Origin: Achatina immaculata
Lineage: Eukaryota > Mollusca > Gastropoda > Stylommatophora > Achatinidae
Direction of reading: 5' to 3'
NCBI GenBank assembly: GCA_009760885.1
Contig: CM019700.1
Location: 2,471,405-2,535,404 of the forward strand
DNA length: 64,000 bases
In this document: positions 47,886-60,200 of the stretch, in pieces
How the letters are laid out: each line of letters opens with the position of its first letter
How positions within the stretch are numbered: the stretch's first letter is position 1
Translations under genes and position numbers: made by a program
The notes under the pieces: generated by a model
Databases searched by the model: none
Seen by the model: the letters and a program-made list of their open reading frames with translations, nothing else
What the model was told of the DNA's origin: nothing

Positions 47886-48045
47886 AAGACCGCGTGAAAC
47901 TCTGAAGAGGACAGTGTTAAGAGAGGTCAGATTAACAGGCATAAAATCCCTTGATGAGGTTGAAAGACTGGCTGAAGACAGGAAAAATTGGCGAACTACT
48001 TTGCGAGCCCTATGTGACGTTTAACGGCACGGGAAGGATATAAGG
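47886..48045 (+). mobile_element. Extra 3' end piece of LINE family B
   Basis: A second family B tail (CGCGTGAAACTCTGAAGAGG to GGCACGGGAAGGATATAAGG) follows the first directly, as if two truncated copies were inserted in series. Repeated at 48952-49111. Confidence 0.75.
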
Positions 48046-48199
48046 TATACGTTTTACTGCAGTCGTCATTTATCTTATCTTTCAATTTCAGCTTGTCAGG
48101 GAGTTTGTTGCTTTTTTTTTTTTTTTTAGCCGTAGATCAGTTCAGTCACATTCACAAGTTTAAAATTCCAAGCATTAAATGCTGCACGTGTCATACTAC

Positions 48200-48560
48200 C
48201 ATTCATCTTTGTGTTATAGATTACTGCAAGGCATTTGATAAAATAAAACAAAAAGAAATCATCCAGATGATAAGGACATAAATATAGATGGAAAAGACAA
48301 AATCATAGAAAAAAAAATGTGAGGAGAAAGGGAAAACAGAGGTCAAGGTCATATCCAAGAAAGAAACACCAGCAAAATGTAGCATCAAAATAAAAGGCAC
48401 AGAATTCAAGCAAGCAGACACATTCAAGTTTTTAGGAACAATAATAACACAAAACGGAAGATACAAATTCAAGTATTTAGGAACAATAATAACACAAAAC
48501 GGAAGATACAAATTCAAGTATTTAGGAACAATAATAACACAAAACGGAAGATACAAATTC
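48200..48560 (+). pseudogene. LINE RT fragment, family C, with 3 in-frame 45-bp units
   Basis: Plus strand: RT motif A remnant IDYCKAFDKIKQKEIIQMIR, then after a gap VISKKETPAKCSIKIKG and a tandem FKYLGTIITQNGRYK. The palm between motif A and this point is deleted. Confidence 0.78.
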
Positions 48561-49263
48561 AAGAAGTTAGACTCTTTTGAAAACAAATGCCTAAGGAAAA
48601 TACTCGGCATCAAGTGGAACGAATTCAAGAACAATGCAGAGATAAGACAGATGACTGAACAACAACCAGTCTCATAGGTGATCAGGAAAAGGAGATGGAC
48701 ATATGTTAGTCATGTGATGAGAAGAAACGATCAGAGAATCCCAAAACAAACTATCAAGTGGAACACAACAGGCCAAAGAAAAAGAGGCAGACCGCGTGAA
48801 ACTCTGAAGAGGACATTGTTAAGAGAGACCAAATTAACAGGCATAAAATCCTTTGATGAGGTTGAAAGACTCGCCGAAGACCGTAAAAACTGGCGAACTA
48901 CCTTGCAAGCCAAATGTGACTTTTAACGGCACGGGAAGGATATAAGATAAGAAGACCGCGTGAAACTCTGAAGAGGACAGTGTTAAGAGAGGTCAGATTA
49001 ACAGGCATAAAATCCCTTGATGAGGTTGAAAGACTGGCTGAAGACAGGAAAAATTGGCGAACTACTTTGCGAGCCCTATGTGACGTTTAACGGCACGGGA
49101 AGGATATAAGGTATACGTTTTACTGCAGTCGTCATTTATCTTATCTTTCAATTTCAGCTTGTCAGGGAGTTTGTTGCTTTTTGTTTTTTTTTTAGCCGTA
49201 GATCAGTTCAGTCACATTCACAAGTTTAAAATTCCAAGCATTAAATGCTGCACGTGTCATACT

Positions 49264-49856
49264 ACCATTCATCTTTGTGTTATAGATTACTGCAAGGCAT
49301 TTGATAAAATAAAACAAAAAGAAATCATCCAGATGATAAGGACATAAATATAGATGGAAAAGACAAAATCATAGAAATAAAAATGTGAGGAGAAAGGGAA
49401 AACAGAGGTCAAGGTCATATCCAAGAAAGAAACACCAGCAAAATGTAGCATCAAAATAAAAGGCGCAGAATTCAAGCAAGCAGACACATTCAAGTTTTTA
49501 GGAACAATAATAGCACAAAACGGAAGATACAAATTCAAGTATTTAGGAACAATAATAACACAAAACGGAAGATACAAATTCAAGTATTTAGGAACAATAA
49601 TAACACAAAACGGAAGATACAAATTCAAGTATTTAGGAACAATAATAACACAAAACGGAAGATACAAATTCAAGTATTTAGGAACAATAATAACACAAGA
49701 CGGAAGATACAAATTCAAGTTTTTAGGAACAATAATAACACAAAACGGAAGATACAAATTCAAGTATTTAGGAACAATAATAACACAAAACGGAAGATAC
49801 AAATTCAAGTATTTAGGAACAATAATAATACAAAACGGAAGATGTGAAACCAAAAT
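49264..49856 (+). pseudogene. LINE RT fragment, family C, with ~8-9 in-frame 45-bp units
   Basis: As the 48200-48560 piece, but the TTCAAGTATTTAGGAACAAT (45-bp) unit is repeated about eight to nine times from 49490 to 49845, each adding FKYLGTIITQNGRYK in the LINE frame. Confidence 0.85.
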
Positions 49857-50400
49857 AAGGAGCAGAATAGCCCAGGCCAAGTCAGAATTTATGAAAATGA
49901 AAAAAAAGAAACATTCTGTGCAATAAAGCTCTGTCAATGAACACCAGAAAGAGAGTTATTCAATGTTAAACTCGTATTATTATATGGATGTAAAGTATTG
50001 ACGGTAACAAAGAGAACTCAAAATTTACTGGAAGCAGCGGAAATGTGGTTTCAAACAAAAATGATGAGAATACCATAGACAGCCAAGAAAACAAATAAAG
50101 AGGTTCTAACGGAGGCTGGGCAAAAGAGATAAATGATGGCAACATTCAGAACACGACAGTCCAGACATGTTTTGAGAAGAGGCAAACTGGAACACATAGT
50201 GACATCAGGAAAACTGGAGAGAAAAAGGAACAGAGGAAGACAAAGAAACAAGATACTTGACAGACTAAAAGAGTGGTATGGAGTATGGTCCAAAACACAC
50301 CTTACAGAAAGAGCAAAGGATAGAGGGTTGTGGAAATCAGTGAAAAACAAAGACTGAACAGCATGGACCAGAGAAAGAGTCGTTCATTTGGTTGTCATGC
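49857..50400 (+). pseudogene. LINE family C, C-terminal region after the array
   Basis: It continues the LINE frame with IRSRIAQAKSEFMKMK, then with breaks AAEMWFQTKMMRIP and RGKLEHIVTSGKLERKRNRG, ending WKSVKNKD and stop. Same family as 967-1500. Confidence 0.78.
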
Positions 50401-50577
50401 TCTGCAATCCGCTCTTGTTCTTTGATGAATGTCACTAAAAAGCTCTGGAACAATGCTTATTTTACAGTCCAGCTGTCTGCACTCAAGTGAGGTTAGCAAT
50501 GCTTTCTTTGAACTACTTCACATTTGTAGTTGTTTTCTATCTCTTCCCTAATTTCTCTGTTCCTAATTCTGTTCTCG

Positions 50578-51500
50578 TCTTAGCTCCACTCACTTCGTCT
50601 TAGTCCCACTCACCTCGTCTTAGTCCCACTCACCTCGTCTTAGTCCCACTCACCTCGTTTTAGTCCCACTCACCTCGTTTTAGTCCCACTCAATTCATCT
50701 TAGTCCCACTCACCTCGTCTTAGTCCCACTCACCTCGTCTTAGTCCCACTCACCTCGTCTTAGTCCCACTCACCTTGTCTTAGTCCCACTCACCTCGTCT
50801 TAGTCCCACTAACCTCGTCTTAGTCCCACTCACCTCGTCTTAGTCCCACTCACCTCGTATTAGTCCCACTCACCTCGTTTTAGTCCCACTCACCTCGTCT
50901 TAGTCCCACTCACCTGGTATTAGCCCCACTCGCCTCGTATTAGCCCCACTCGCCTCGTCTTAGCCCCACTCGCCTTGTCTTAGTCCCACTCACCTTGTCT
51001 TAGCCCCTCTCACCTTGTCTTAGTACCACTCACCTTGTCTTAGTACCACTCACCTCGTATTAGCCCCACTCACATTGTCTTAGTCCCACTCACCTCGTCT
51101 TAGCCCCACTCACCTCGTCTTAGCCCCACTCACCTTGTCTTAGCCCCACTCACCTTGTCTTAGCCACACTCACCTTGTCTTAGCCCCACTCACCTTGTCT
51201 TAGTCCCATTCACCTTGTCTTAGCCTCATTCACCTCGTCTTAGTCCCATTCACCTCGTCTTAGTCCCATTCACCTCGTCTTAGTCCCACTCACCTCGTCT
51301 TAGCCCCACTCACCTCGTCTTAGTCCCATTCACCTCGACTTAGTCCCATTCACCTCGTCTTAGTCCCATTCACCTCGTCTTAGTCCCATTCACCTCGTCT
51401 TAGCCCCACTCACCTCGTCTTAGTCCCATTCACCTTGTCTTAGTCCCATTCACCTCGTCTTAGTCCCATTCACCTTGTCTTAGTCCCATTCACCGTGTGG
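50578..51500. repeat. 20-bp minisatellite, ~46 copies
   Basis: Unit CTCGTCTTAGTCCCACTCAC, with local variant blocks (CCCCACTCGC, CCCATTCACC). One of the most regular arrays here. Confidence 0.96.
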
Positions 51501-51524
51501 GGCTAAGACCAGGTGAGTGCAGCT

Positions 51525-51620
51525 GTCTAAGTTAGCAGTCCTGTCTAAGTTAGCAGTCCTGTCTAAGTTAGCAGTCCTGTCTAAATTTGCAGTCCTGTCT
51601 AAGTTAGCAGTCCTGTCCTT
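51525..51620. repeat. 18-bp repeat, ~5 copies
   Basis: Unit TGTCTAAGTTAGCAGTCC. Confidence 0.92.
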
Positions 51621-52016
51621 TCAATGATCTCTTTTCAATATGAACTCTCCTTCAAGTACTCCCTCCTCATATTGCTTGCTCACAAAAACAATAGAACAAA
51701 TAAAAACAAAAGAATACCAAAAATGCTAAGTGTCTTATTTATTTATTTTTTCATCTACTTTTCATGTTTGTATCTGTTGTATTGTATACTGTATGTGGTC
51801 CTTGAAATAGGCCTTTGCTGAAATATTTAATTATTGTATGTTCTTCATTTATATATGCTCATCTAACTTTCTGTCAACTTTCCTCACTCTATTTTGTAAA
51901 AATGAACCATATATCTCTGTCTGCTTCATTAATAGAACTAGTTTTACCACAGTAAAAGTCATTTCTGTAAATACTCTTGTAAGAACTGAACAATTATGCT
52001 GTCCTCATTCTTGAGG

Positions 52017-52437
52017 CTCTCTCTCTCTCTCTCTCTCTCTGAACCTTAAGTGCCCAAGGTACATGGTGCCTCACAGCAAGGGTTTTCCACAAATGCCTGT
52101 CCTTTGCCTTCTTTTCTGCTCTTGCCCAAGTGAGTCCTCTATTGCTCAACATCCTTTCTGTTGTTCTTCTCCATGTCTCCTTTGGTATACCTTTACTTCT
52201 CTTCCCCTGTGGTGTCCATCTTAGTGCTATTTTTGGTAGTGAGTCATCAGTCATTTGGAGCACATGTCCCAATCGTCGCCAGCATCTTTCTTCAATAATT
52301 GCTGTCAGTGGCTTCATCAGCACTTCTGCCAACAAGATGTTTTTTCTTATGGTATTTGGCCAAAATGTTCTTCTAATTCTTCATAAACATTTAGTCTGGA
52401 AAAAATTCAGCTTGTTTTCTATAGTTCTGGTGAGGCT
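52017..52437 (-). mobile_element. Third 3' fragment of the RTE-like LINE
   Basis: It matches 3757-4150 with about 10 percent difference: (AG)n end, RRLGHVLQMTDDSLPKIALR, KETWRRTTERMLSNRGLTWA. 5' truncated. Confidence 0.88.
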
Positions 52438-52689
52438 CTCACTAGCTTAAAACTCCGCTTAGTTATCTGTGCAAGCCTGCTTATATGGAAATGCCACTTA
52501 CTCTAAACTAGAGCTACACCAGGGGAATTGTGTCACATGTGAGAGTGTTACTGCTGATAACAAAAATTGCCAGTCATATTGTTTCTTCCCTTTAACTATG
52601 TCCATCTATTATTTCACTGATCTGTGCTAGATGACTCAACTTGCCTCTTTCATATTTCGACATTAACAAAAAATGCCGAATGACTGTGA

Positions 52690-53060
52690 CTGATGAAGGG
52701 CAGAATGTTAGACAGGCCTGCGTGTCCAATTCCTAACCCTTTGAAAATAAAGTATGTTGTTCGTTCCTTCATCCCCTCCCAAATCCACTTTAACATCTCC
52801 CTGTATTTAGGTGGCTTCTTCTTTCATGGTATAACCATTACTTCTGTTTTCTGCTATTTAGAGCGAGTCCTTTCTTTTCTCTTTCTGTCACTACTTTTAG
52901 ATGGACTCAATGCAGCCTCTTTTCATGTTTGGCTGTTAGTACTGTATCATCTGCACAGCGTATATTGTTTATGTTGTAACCTCCAAATGGAATTCCTGGT
53001 TTATTTTTTACTATTCTCATGAAAAAACATGAATGGAAAATTAATGTGCCTTCATAAAAA
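52690..53060 (-). pseudogene. LINE RT motif C fragment, family C-like
   Basis: The minus strand reads PGIPFGGYNINNIRCADDTV, with CADD in place of the usual YADD, then a frame break and KKTEVMVIP-like sequence. No intact ORF. Confidence 0.7.
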
Positions 53061-53061
53061 T

Positions 53062-53340
53062 CACTGCAGTATTTAATATGTGATCTGGACATATCACTTG
53101 TGCTTATCTCTGACATATTTGATGTGTGATCTGGACATACCAGCACTGCTTATCTCTTACATATTTGATGTGTGATCTGGACATATCAGCAATGGTTATC
53201 TCTTACATATTTGACGTATGATCTGGACATATCAGCACTGCATATCTCTTACATATTTGATGTGTGATCTGGACATACCAGCATTGCTTATCTCTTACAT
53301 ATTTGACATATGATCTGGACATATCAGCACTGCTTATCAC
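53062..53340. repeat. ~46-57 bp repeat, ~6 copies
   Basis: Unit ATTTGATGTGTGATCTGGAC plus ATATCAGCACTGCTTATCTCTTACAT. Confidence 0.9.
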
Positions 53341-54043
53341 ATATAAATAGATGATCAGAATAAAAAGTCTGCCACAAAACAGACTTGCAGCTTCTGCTTA
53401 TTACTCTCTTAACAACAATAACATATAAGCTAGCAATCTTGACTATGTTCTGATATCCTCTGTGTGTGATAGTGTGAGATTTATATTTATTATATGAGAC
53501 AGATGAAATGAATAAATAACATACAAAAGATAACAATAACAGAAACATAATGATCAATAAAGCAGCATAAAGTCCTTAACAATTCCATGCTTTTTTTCTG
53601 TAGAACTGTTATTCTGTGCATAAAATTAAATGCCAAAAGAAGAAAATGAAATCTATAAATGCCTATTTTACCAAATGAATAAAGAACATGAAAATGTGTC
53701 CCAAAATAAACTAAAACACTGATAAAGATGTATGACATGGTTAAAACACTGACAATAACATATGGCATATGGTTAAAACACTGACAATGCTGGCACTACA
53801 TACTATGTGTGTAGCTCTCAAGGCAGCTCATAAATCTGTGCTATGAAATTATCATTAGTGAAGATATTTCTTGGCTCGTATAAATATCTGCTAACTAAAA
53901 TTATGAATAAACATTTTTTTATAGGATATTCGTATATTAAATTGCATCATAAAAATGCAATATATATAAATATATATATATATATTGCTCAAAATACTGC
54001 ACTATATACATGATAATATGTACAACATATTTCACAGAAAGTC
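53341..54043 (-). other. Probable 3'UTR and downstream DNA of the C3-like gene
   Basis: No coding sequence recognised. A minus-strand AATAAA at 53486-53491 is a possible poly(A) signal about 550 bases after the stop; an (AT)n tract lies near 53961-53986. Confidence 0.35.
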
Positions 54044-54254
54044 TTATGTTTTTCTCCTCCCTCCCATTTTTCCTCGTCTTGTCCGATTCCTGGTCCTATT
54101 TTCCTTCACCGTGGAGCTGTCATTACAACCTTTTCTCTGCAGTCTTTTTAACGTGCGCCTGACATTCTTGGCTATTTCCTTCCTGTTGCCGCTCAAACCC
54201 TTGGGCTTAATATTCTCTGTGATAAATACTTTCTTGTCTAGCAGAAAGGCATAC
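54044..54254 (-). CDS. C3-like terminal exon with basic tail
   Basis: Acceptor TTTGTTCACAG; stop TAA at 54046-54044. It encodes YAFLLDKKVFITENIKPKGL, then VRRTLKRLQRKGC, then a tail rich in Arg/Lys (RNRTRRGKMGGRRKT). The first base completes a Val codon with GT of the previous exon. YAFLLDKKVFI aligns to the YLLDSNSWI strand of vertebrate C4. Confidence 0.85.
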
Positions 54255-57200
54255 CTGTGAACAAAAAGTTTCAATGGTCGTAGCAGAGATTTTCAACTTT
54301 TTTATGATGGCAAAGACCCCCAACTGATAACCCAATATGTTCCCCAGACCTCTTCATCTACCCACAGAAACCATCTCCTGTTAGGTACCAGAACAACTTT
54401 TAAAAAATGTCATTAGCTTGGTACTACTATGCATTTGGGTAGCTAGGAGTAGAATAATATTCTACATTTTGGTAGCTAGAAATAGAATACTATTCTACAT
54501 ATGGGCAGCTAGGAACAAAATACTATTCCACATTTGGGTAGCTAGGAACAGAATACTATTCTACATATGGGTAGGTAGGAATAGAATACTATTCTACACA
54601 TGGGTAGGTAGGAATAGAATAGTATTCTACACACTGGTAGCTAGGAATAGAATACTATTCTACATTTTGGTAGCTAGAAATAGAATACTATTCTACATAT
54701 GGGTAGCTAGGAACAAAATACTATTCCACATTTGGGTAGCTAGGAACAGAATACTATTCTACATATGGGTAGGTAGGAATAGAATACTATTCTACACATG
54801 GGTAGGTAGGAATAGAATAGTATTCTACACACTGGTAGCTAGGAATAGAATACTATTCTACATATGGAAATAGAAAGGCTGAAAGGAAATTCTAATTTAA
54901 CAACAGTTGTTTTGGACAATTTGATTTATAATAGAGAAATGTAGGGAGTTTAATGTGAATCTATATTTATCTTTTATAGACTATTCAAAGGCATTTGACT
55001 GTGTACAACACCAGAAACTTTAGGAAATAATGGGATTTCCAGCACATGTAATACAGTTGAAAACCTCACCAAAAACAGGAAAACTTGGTGAACTACCATG
55101 TGAGCCCTATGTGATGTTTAACAGCACGGGAAGGATGTAAGATGTAAGTAAGATGTGTCTAGACCAACAGGCAGCAGCAAGAATAAATGATGAAACAACA
55201 GCTTGATTTGACATAAAACAAGGGATCCATCAGGGGTGCATACTGTCACCTTACTTAATTAACTTGTATACTGAAAATATAATGAGGAATGTTAGAGAAG
55301 ATGTAGACAAAGAATATTACAATGCCATAAAAATTGGAGGTTATGAAATATCAGATATTAGATATACTGATGACACAGTATTACTGTCCACAACACAAAA
55401 AGGAATGGAAAAACTAATTATATCAATCCATAAGAATAGTGAAGAGAAAAACTTAATGCAAAGAAAACTAAATTGATGACAACTGACAAAACAAACAAGG
55501 TGCTGAAATATATAAAAGGTAAAAAAAAAGGTAAAGGTAACCCTGTCATGCCTTAGAGGCACATAGGGATATGGTGTTAGTGGCCATATTTTCCTTGACC
55601 TGTCAGCACCCTAGAGGGTGATATGGTCAGTATCACACCTGGCTGCCTTTCCTTCCCCAACTCCAGAAGAAGTCAGGTACCCATTTCTACAGCTGGGTGA
55701 CTGGGGTGGCCCCGGCCAGATTCGAACCCCCGACCTTCGCCATGAGAGACCAGTGCACTAACCACTTTGCCAATCAGACACCCTAATCAATGAGGAAAAA
55801 TTGAAAGAGGTGGAAAGTTTTGAATATATTGGAAGATAAAATGAAAAAGTCATTTGCACGTCCCTTGTGGAACTTTGCCTCTCTAACAGCTCTCTTGTAG
55901 GCCTTTTGGATGTTAGCAAAATGCCCTGCTGCTGATGCATCCATTTGCAGATTATCAATGATGTCTTGCAGCAATCTTCGCCTTGGTCTTCCTCTCTTTC
56001 TTTTTCTCATTATGTACCCTTCCAAGACGGTCTTCTCTAAATTATCATGTGATAGGCTTACACTTGATATGTGAGAAGGTTGTGGAAGTATGGTCACTTT
56101 CATTCATGTGCACTTATAAAATGATGACAGAAACTGAGACCTCAAATAAACACAAAAATGCTGCACATTTCTTCAGCAGAAAAAAAGGAAATATTGAAGA
56201 AAATAGTGCAAAATGAGAACAATTATGAAGACAAATGGCCAATATCAACAGATGGGACAGGATTCAACTTGACTGGGTGACACCAAATGTGGAGATGGAA
56301 CAACCAACCTGAATGACCCTATAATATATACAGATGGACTGGTCACACGCAGACAAAGGAGCGGATGGGGATTCATGGTCTATCACAATGGATGCCCCAT
56401 GGTCAGCAAGTCTAAAGCCTTTGCCACAACCAAATCTAGCATGAGGATCGAAAATGAAGCAACCACTTGAGCCATAAACTGGTTAGCAAACCAGCAAGTA
56501 TCACAAGCCATAATATTATCAGACTCACACTGCATGATAAAAAATTGGAAAACCAGGTGATGTGTCATGAGTACTTGGCCAAACTGAAAGAATCATAAAT
56601 CTCCTCCCTAATATAGATTGATTGCCAAGAACATGCCAGTATCAAAGGTAATGAATGAAATGGCAGATTAACTGGCAAACAAAGCAGCAACCCTGGGAAA
56701 CTTACAAATGGACAAAACAGACATTATAACTGATCCTCTATCAAAATTACAGGGAGATGAACAAAAAAAAAACGTTAATGCAGTACCCATCAGCAAAGAC
56801 TATGCATAAGGGGAATAATGAAGGGCAGTGACAGACATTTGAACTTTCTGGAAAAGATTGAGCTGTTTTCAGTCAATGTGCCACTGGCTCTATCACCCAA
56901 CACACACTATGAACAACACTGAGGTTAAAGGTCAAGCACATATGGGAGTGTCCTGAGTGCAAGGAGGTCTATCTCTAGGTCAGCAGCAGAGCATGGCCAT
57001 TCTTCAGGTTCAAGTTTAGCTTACAAAGACTGGCTTCGAGAACTGAGATTTATTTACAGAGATTGGCTTTGAGAACAGAGATGCAACTTAACATTTACAG
57101 AATTGATTTCAAGAACTGAGATACAACTTAACACTTACAGAATTAGTCTCAAGAACTGAGATACAACTTATAGTGACTGTCTTCAAGAACAGAGATATAA

Positions 57201-60200
57201 CTTATACTTATGAGAATGGCTTCAAGAAATGAGATGCAACTTAACACTTACAGAAACTGGCTTTGAGAACTTACACTTGGTTTCCATCAGAGTCCTTGAA
57301 TCTCTTGGGATCTGTCAGCATCATAAGGTAGGTCTGTCCCAGGGCCACTTTGGGACAGTAACAGGATGACCTCTTCAACAGAATCACTTTGTCTCCCTCA
57401 TGGATCTCATGACGGCCTCCTGCAGGATGGAACAATGTGTCAGTCTAAATAACAACCCATAACAACTCACACATAAATATCTCATCATCATCATCACTTC
57501 TCCCTTGTGCCTGTATCTATCTTGTGCATGTAGCCTTCTTTTCAAAGATCTTGAAGTGGTACAAGCCTGTAATTGAACTCACTCTTTAAGTCTACTAAAT
57601 CACATGCTTTTATCTTCTAGCAAGTGAATTTGTGCACTTCATGCTGAGCAGCACAGAGAACTGTTTTATGCCTGGACTGCTAAGTACTGCTAAGAAACAG
57701 TTCTTCTGTTACTTCAATGAATATATGCAAGGCTGAACAGCACAGAGGATCATACTGAATATGTGCAAGGCTGAACAGCACAGAGGATCACGCTGAATAT
57801 ATGCAAGGCTGAACAGCAAAGATGATCATGGTGGCTAACTGTGATAGTCTAGCCCTTTTTAACAACTACAGTGTTGTGCCTCTCAGTTCTCTCCACTACC
57901 GCCGATATGGTGTTCTTTAGATTTCTGGAAAGCTTATATTACCTGGAGCAGGTAAGAGGGAGGTGGAGTATTTTCTGGCTCCTCATCAGCCCAGCATCAG
58001 TTGAAACTTGATACATTCATCAGAGAGCTTTTATGAAATGCAAACACGAGTATATGTGGATAATTTATTTGAAGAATGAAAAGAAGGAAATGTAAAACTG
58101 AGTGTCCTGTTAGACAGCTGACTTATGACATGTAAGCCAGGCATGCAGTTTTGAAAAGGAGGACAAAAGAGATACAAGGGGATGAAGGATAGAAAGGAAC
58201 AAAAAAAAAAAGAACGGATATAGAGAAGAACGGAGGGGAACAGCAGAACAGGAGATAGAGTCATCCACGAGTTGTTGATTTAGTGCAGTGTAGAGTTAGA
58301 CACTTTCAGCCACAGTTTTGGGTTAGAAATTAACACTAGAATGTGATTTTGTGAACAATGATTATGTGCTTCAATGACAAAACCAACAAATTTTATGTCC
58401 TATTGCATCTTATTCCAAGTGATGTTGTCAGCAATACATCTGTGACCTTATTTGTCAGAATTAAATTGGTTCAGTGAACTTTTCAGTGGACTTAGTCAAG
58501 TGATTGTTGTAATATTTATGATACCTATTCTAAACCACAGAAGTCTGGATATTGTGTGAAGATAATGTCCCATAATGGCTAATGAAGACTGGAGTATAAC
58601 AAAATGAGTAATAATAATAAGGCCTTAATTGCTAGTAAGAAGTCAAATGTCGCAGCCACAGCAACCACTGTCATATAGAAAATAAGATGATCAGTGATTC
58701 CTGCAAGCATCAAATCATCAAGATCTAGAATTAAAAGACAGAATTAATCAATTTTAACTTCTTCATCATCAAAGTTATAATAGTTCAGAGCCGTACTTGT
58801 TATACAACTAGGCAGGGGAGTTGAGTGCTAAAGTTGTTCTTAAGAAACATATTTTCTGTTATGAAGGGACCACAATAGTGTTGTGCACAGACAATAGTAA
58901 ATACATACTTTGTATGCCAACACTGATAACTTGTCTAGTAAATACATACTTTGTATGCCAACACTGATAACTTGTCTAGTAAATACATACTTTGTATGCC
59001 AACACTGATAACCTGTCCCAGAATTCTCTCAAACCCAGCCTTCTCCAAGTCTCGATCCAGTGCCTTCACTTCAAGAACTAGAGTAAGCACAAGAAATGTG
59101 TACAATATTTATAATATAGAACATAAAAGATTTAGAAGAGAACTTTCAGCAAGGTAGAGAGGTTAATAGTAGTATTTATGCAAGAGAAGCAAAAAATATT
59201 AACTCTAAACAAACATTTAAAATATTAACTCTAAACAAACATTTAAAATATTAACTCTAAACAAACATTTAAAATATTAACTCTAAACAAACATTTAAGC
59301 AGCTTTTAAAAAATCTCTCAGTAATAACCACAAGTACAACTGTGTGATACTGCTTCACAGTTGAGGGAGGGGTAGTGGGATTACAATTTGAAACTACCAT
59401 AAATGCTAGAAATTGTTGCTAAAATATATTTCATCATTTTCTAGTAAAACATAACAAACATAATGAAGGACAACAGAGAATGTTTGTTTGTCATAGGTAT
59501 TGTACAGTCTTCTTCTTCTATCTCCTTGGAGCTGCGAGCATGGTGTCATTTTTTTGCAGCTGATGCAGTGAAGGTGTTGAAGCACAGCATCGTGTCAAAC
59601 TGAGAGCGGGTTACGCCAGCTACTTTTTCAGCCCCTGAGTGGAGTTAGAAAGCAATACTTCTTTAGCAGACTCCACCACCATGGGGATTATGGTGATCCC
59701 TGCCACATTACCCAGGATAGGCCTGTTATTGGAGGTACCAACAGAGATGTGGTCTTAATCAGCTATGATTTGCCAACCCTGACACCAGCATGTCAGCTAT
59801 GATTTATCAACCCTGACACCAGCATGTCAGCTATGATTTATCAACCCTGACACCAGCATGTCAGATATGATTTATCAACCCTGACACCAGCATGTCAGCT
59901 ATGATTTGCCAACCCTGACACCAGCATGTCAGCTATGATTTATCAACCCTGACACCAGCATGTCAGTAATGGGTCAGTGGCTGCCAAAGCAGACAGTATC
60001 TTCACCTTCTGTTCAGCAGTCTAAGAGTTAACAAGGTGGACAACAAGGAATAATTTCTCAAGTGTTGACAAAGAAGACAAAAGGATGACCTAATACTGTG
60101 ATGTGATGATGATGTTTCACTGACAATGCCCTTTACAGTAATTATAGCGAAGAAGATGATGATGATGATATTCAGTATGAGAACTAAGACTGATTATTAC

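Larger units (their letters stand above)
47491..49622. repeat. 1066-bp direct tandem duplication of LINE pieces
   Basis: 47491-48556 and 48557-49622 are nearly identical. The junction is at ATTCAAGAAGTTAG, where a 45-bp LINE array (family C) is fused to the family B fragment. The second copy carries a longer 45-bp array. Confidence 0.93.
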
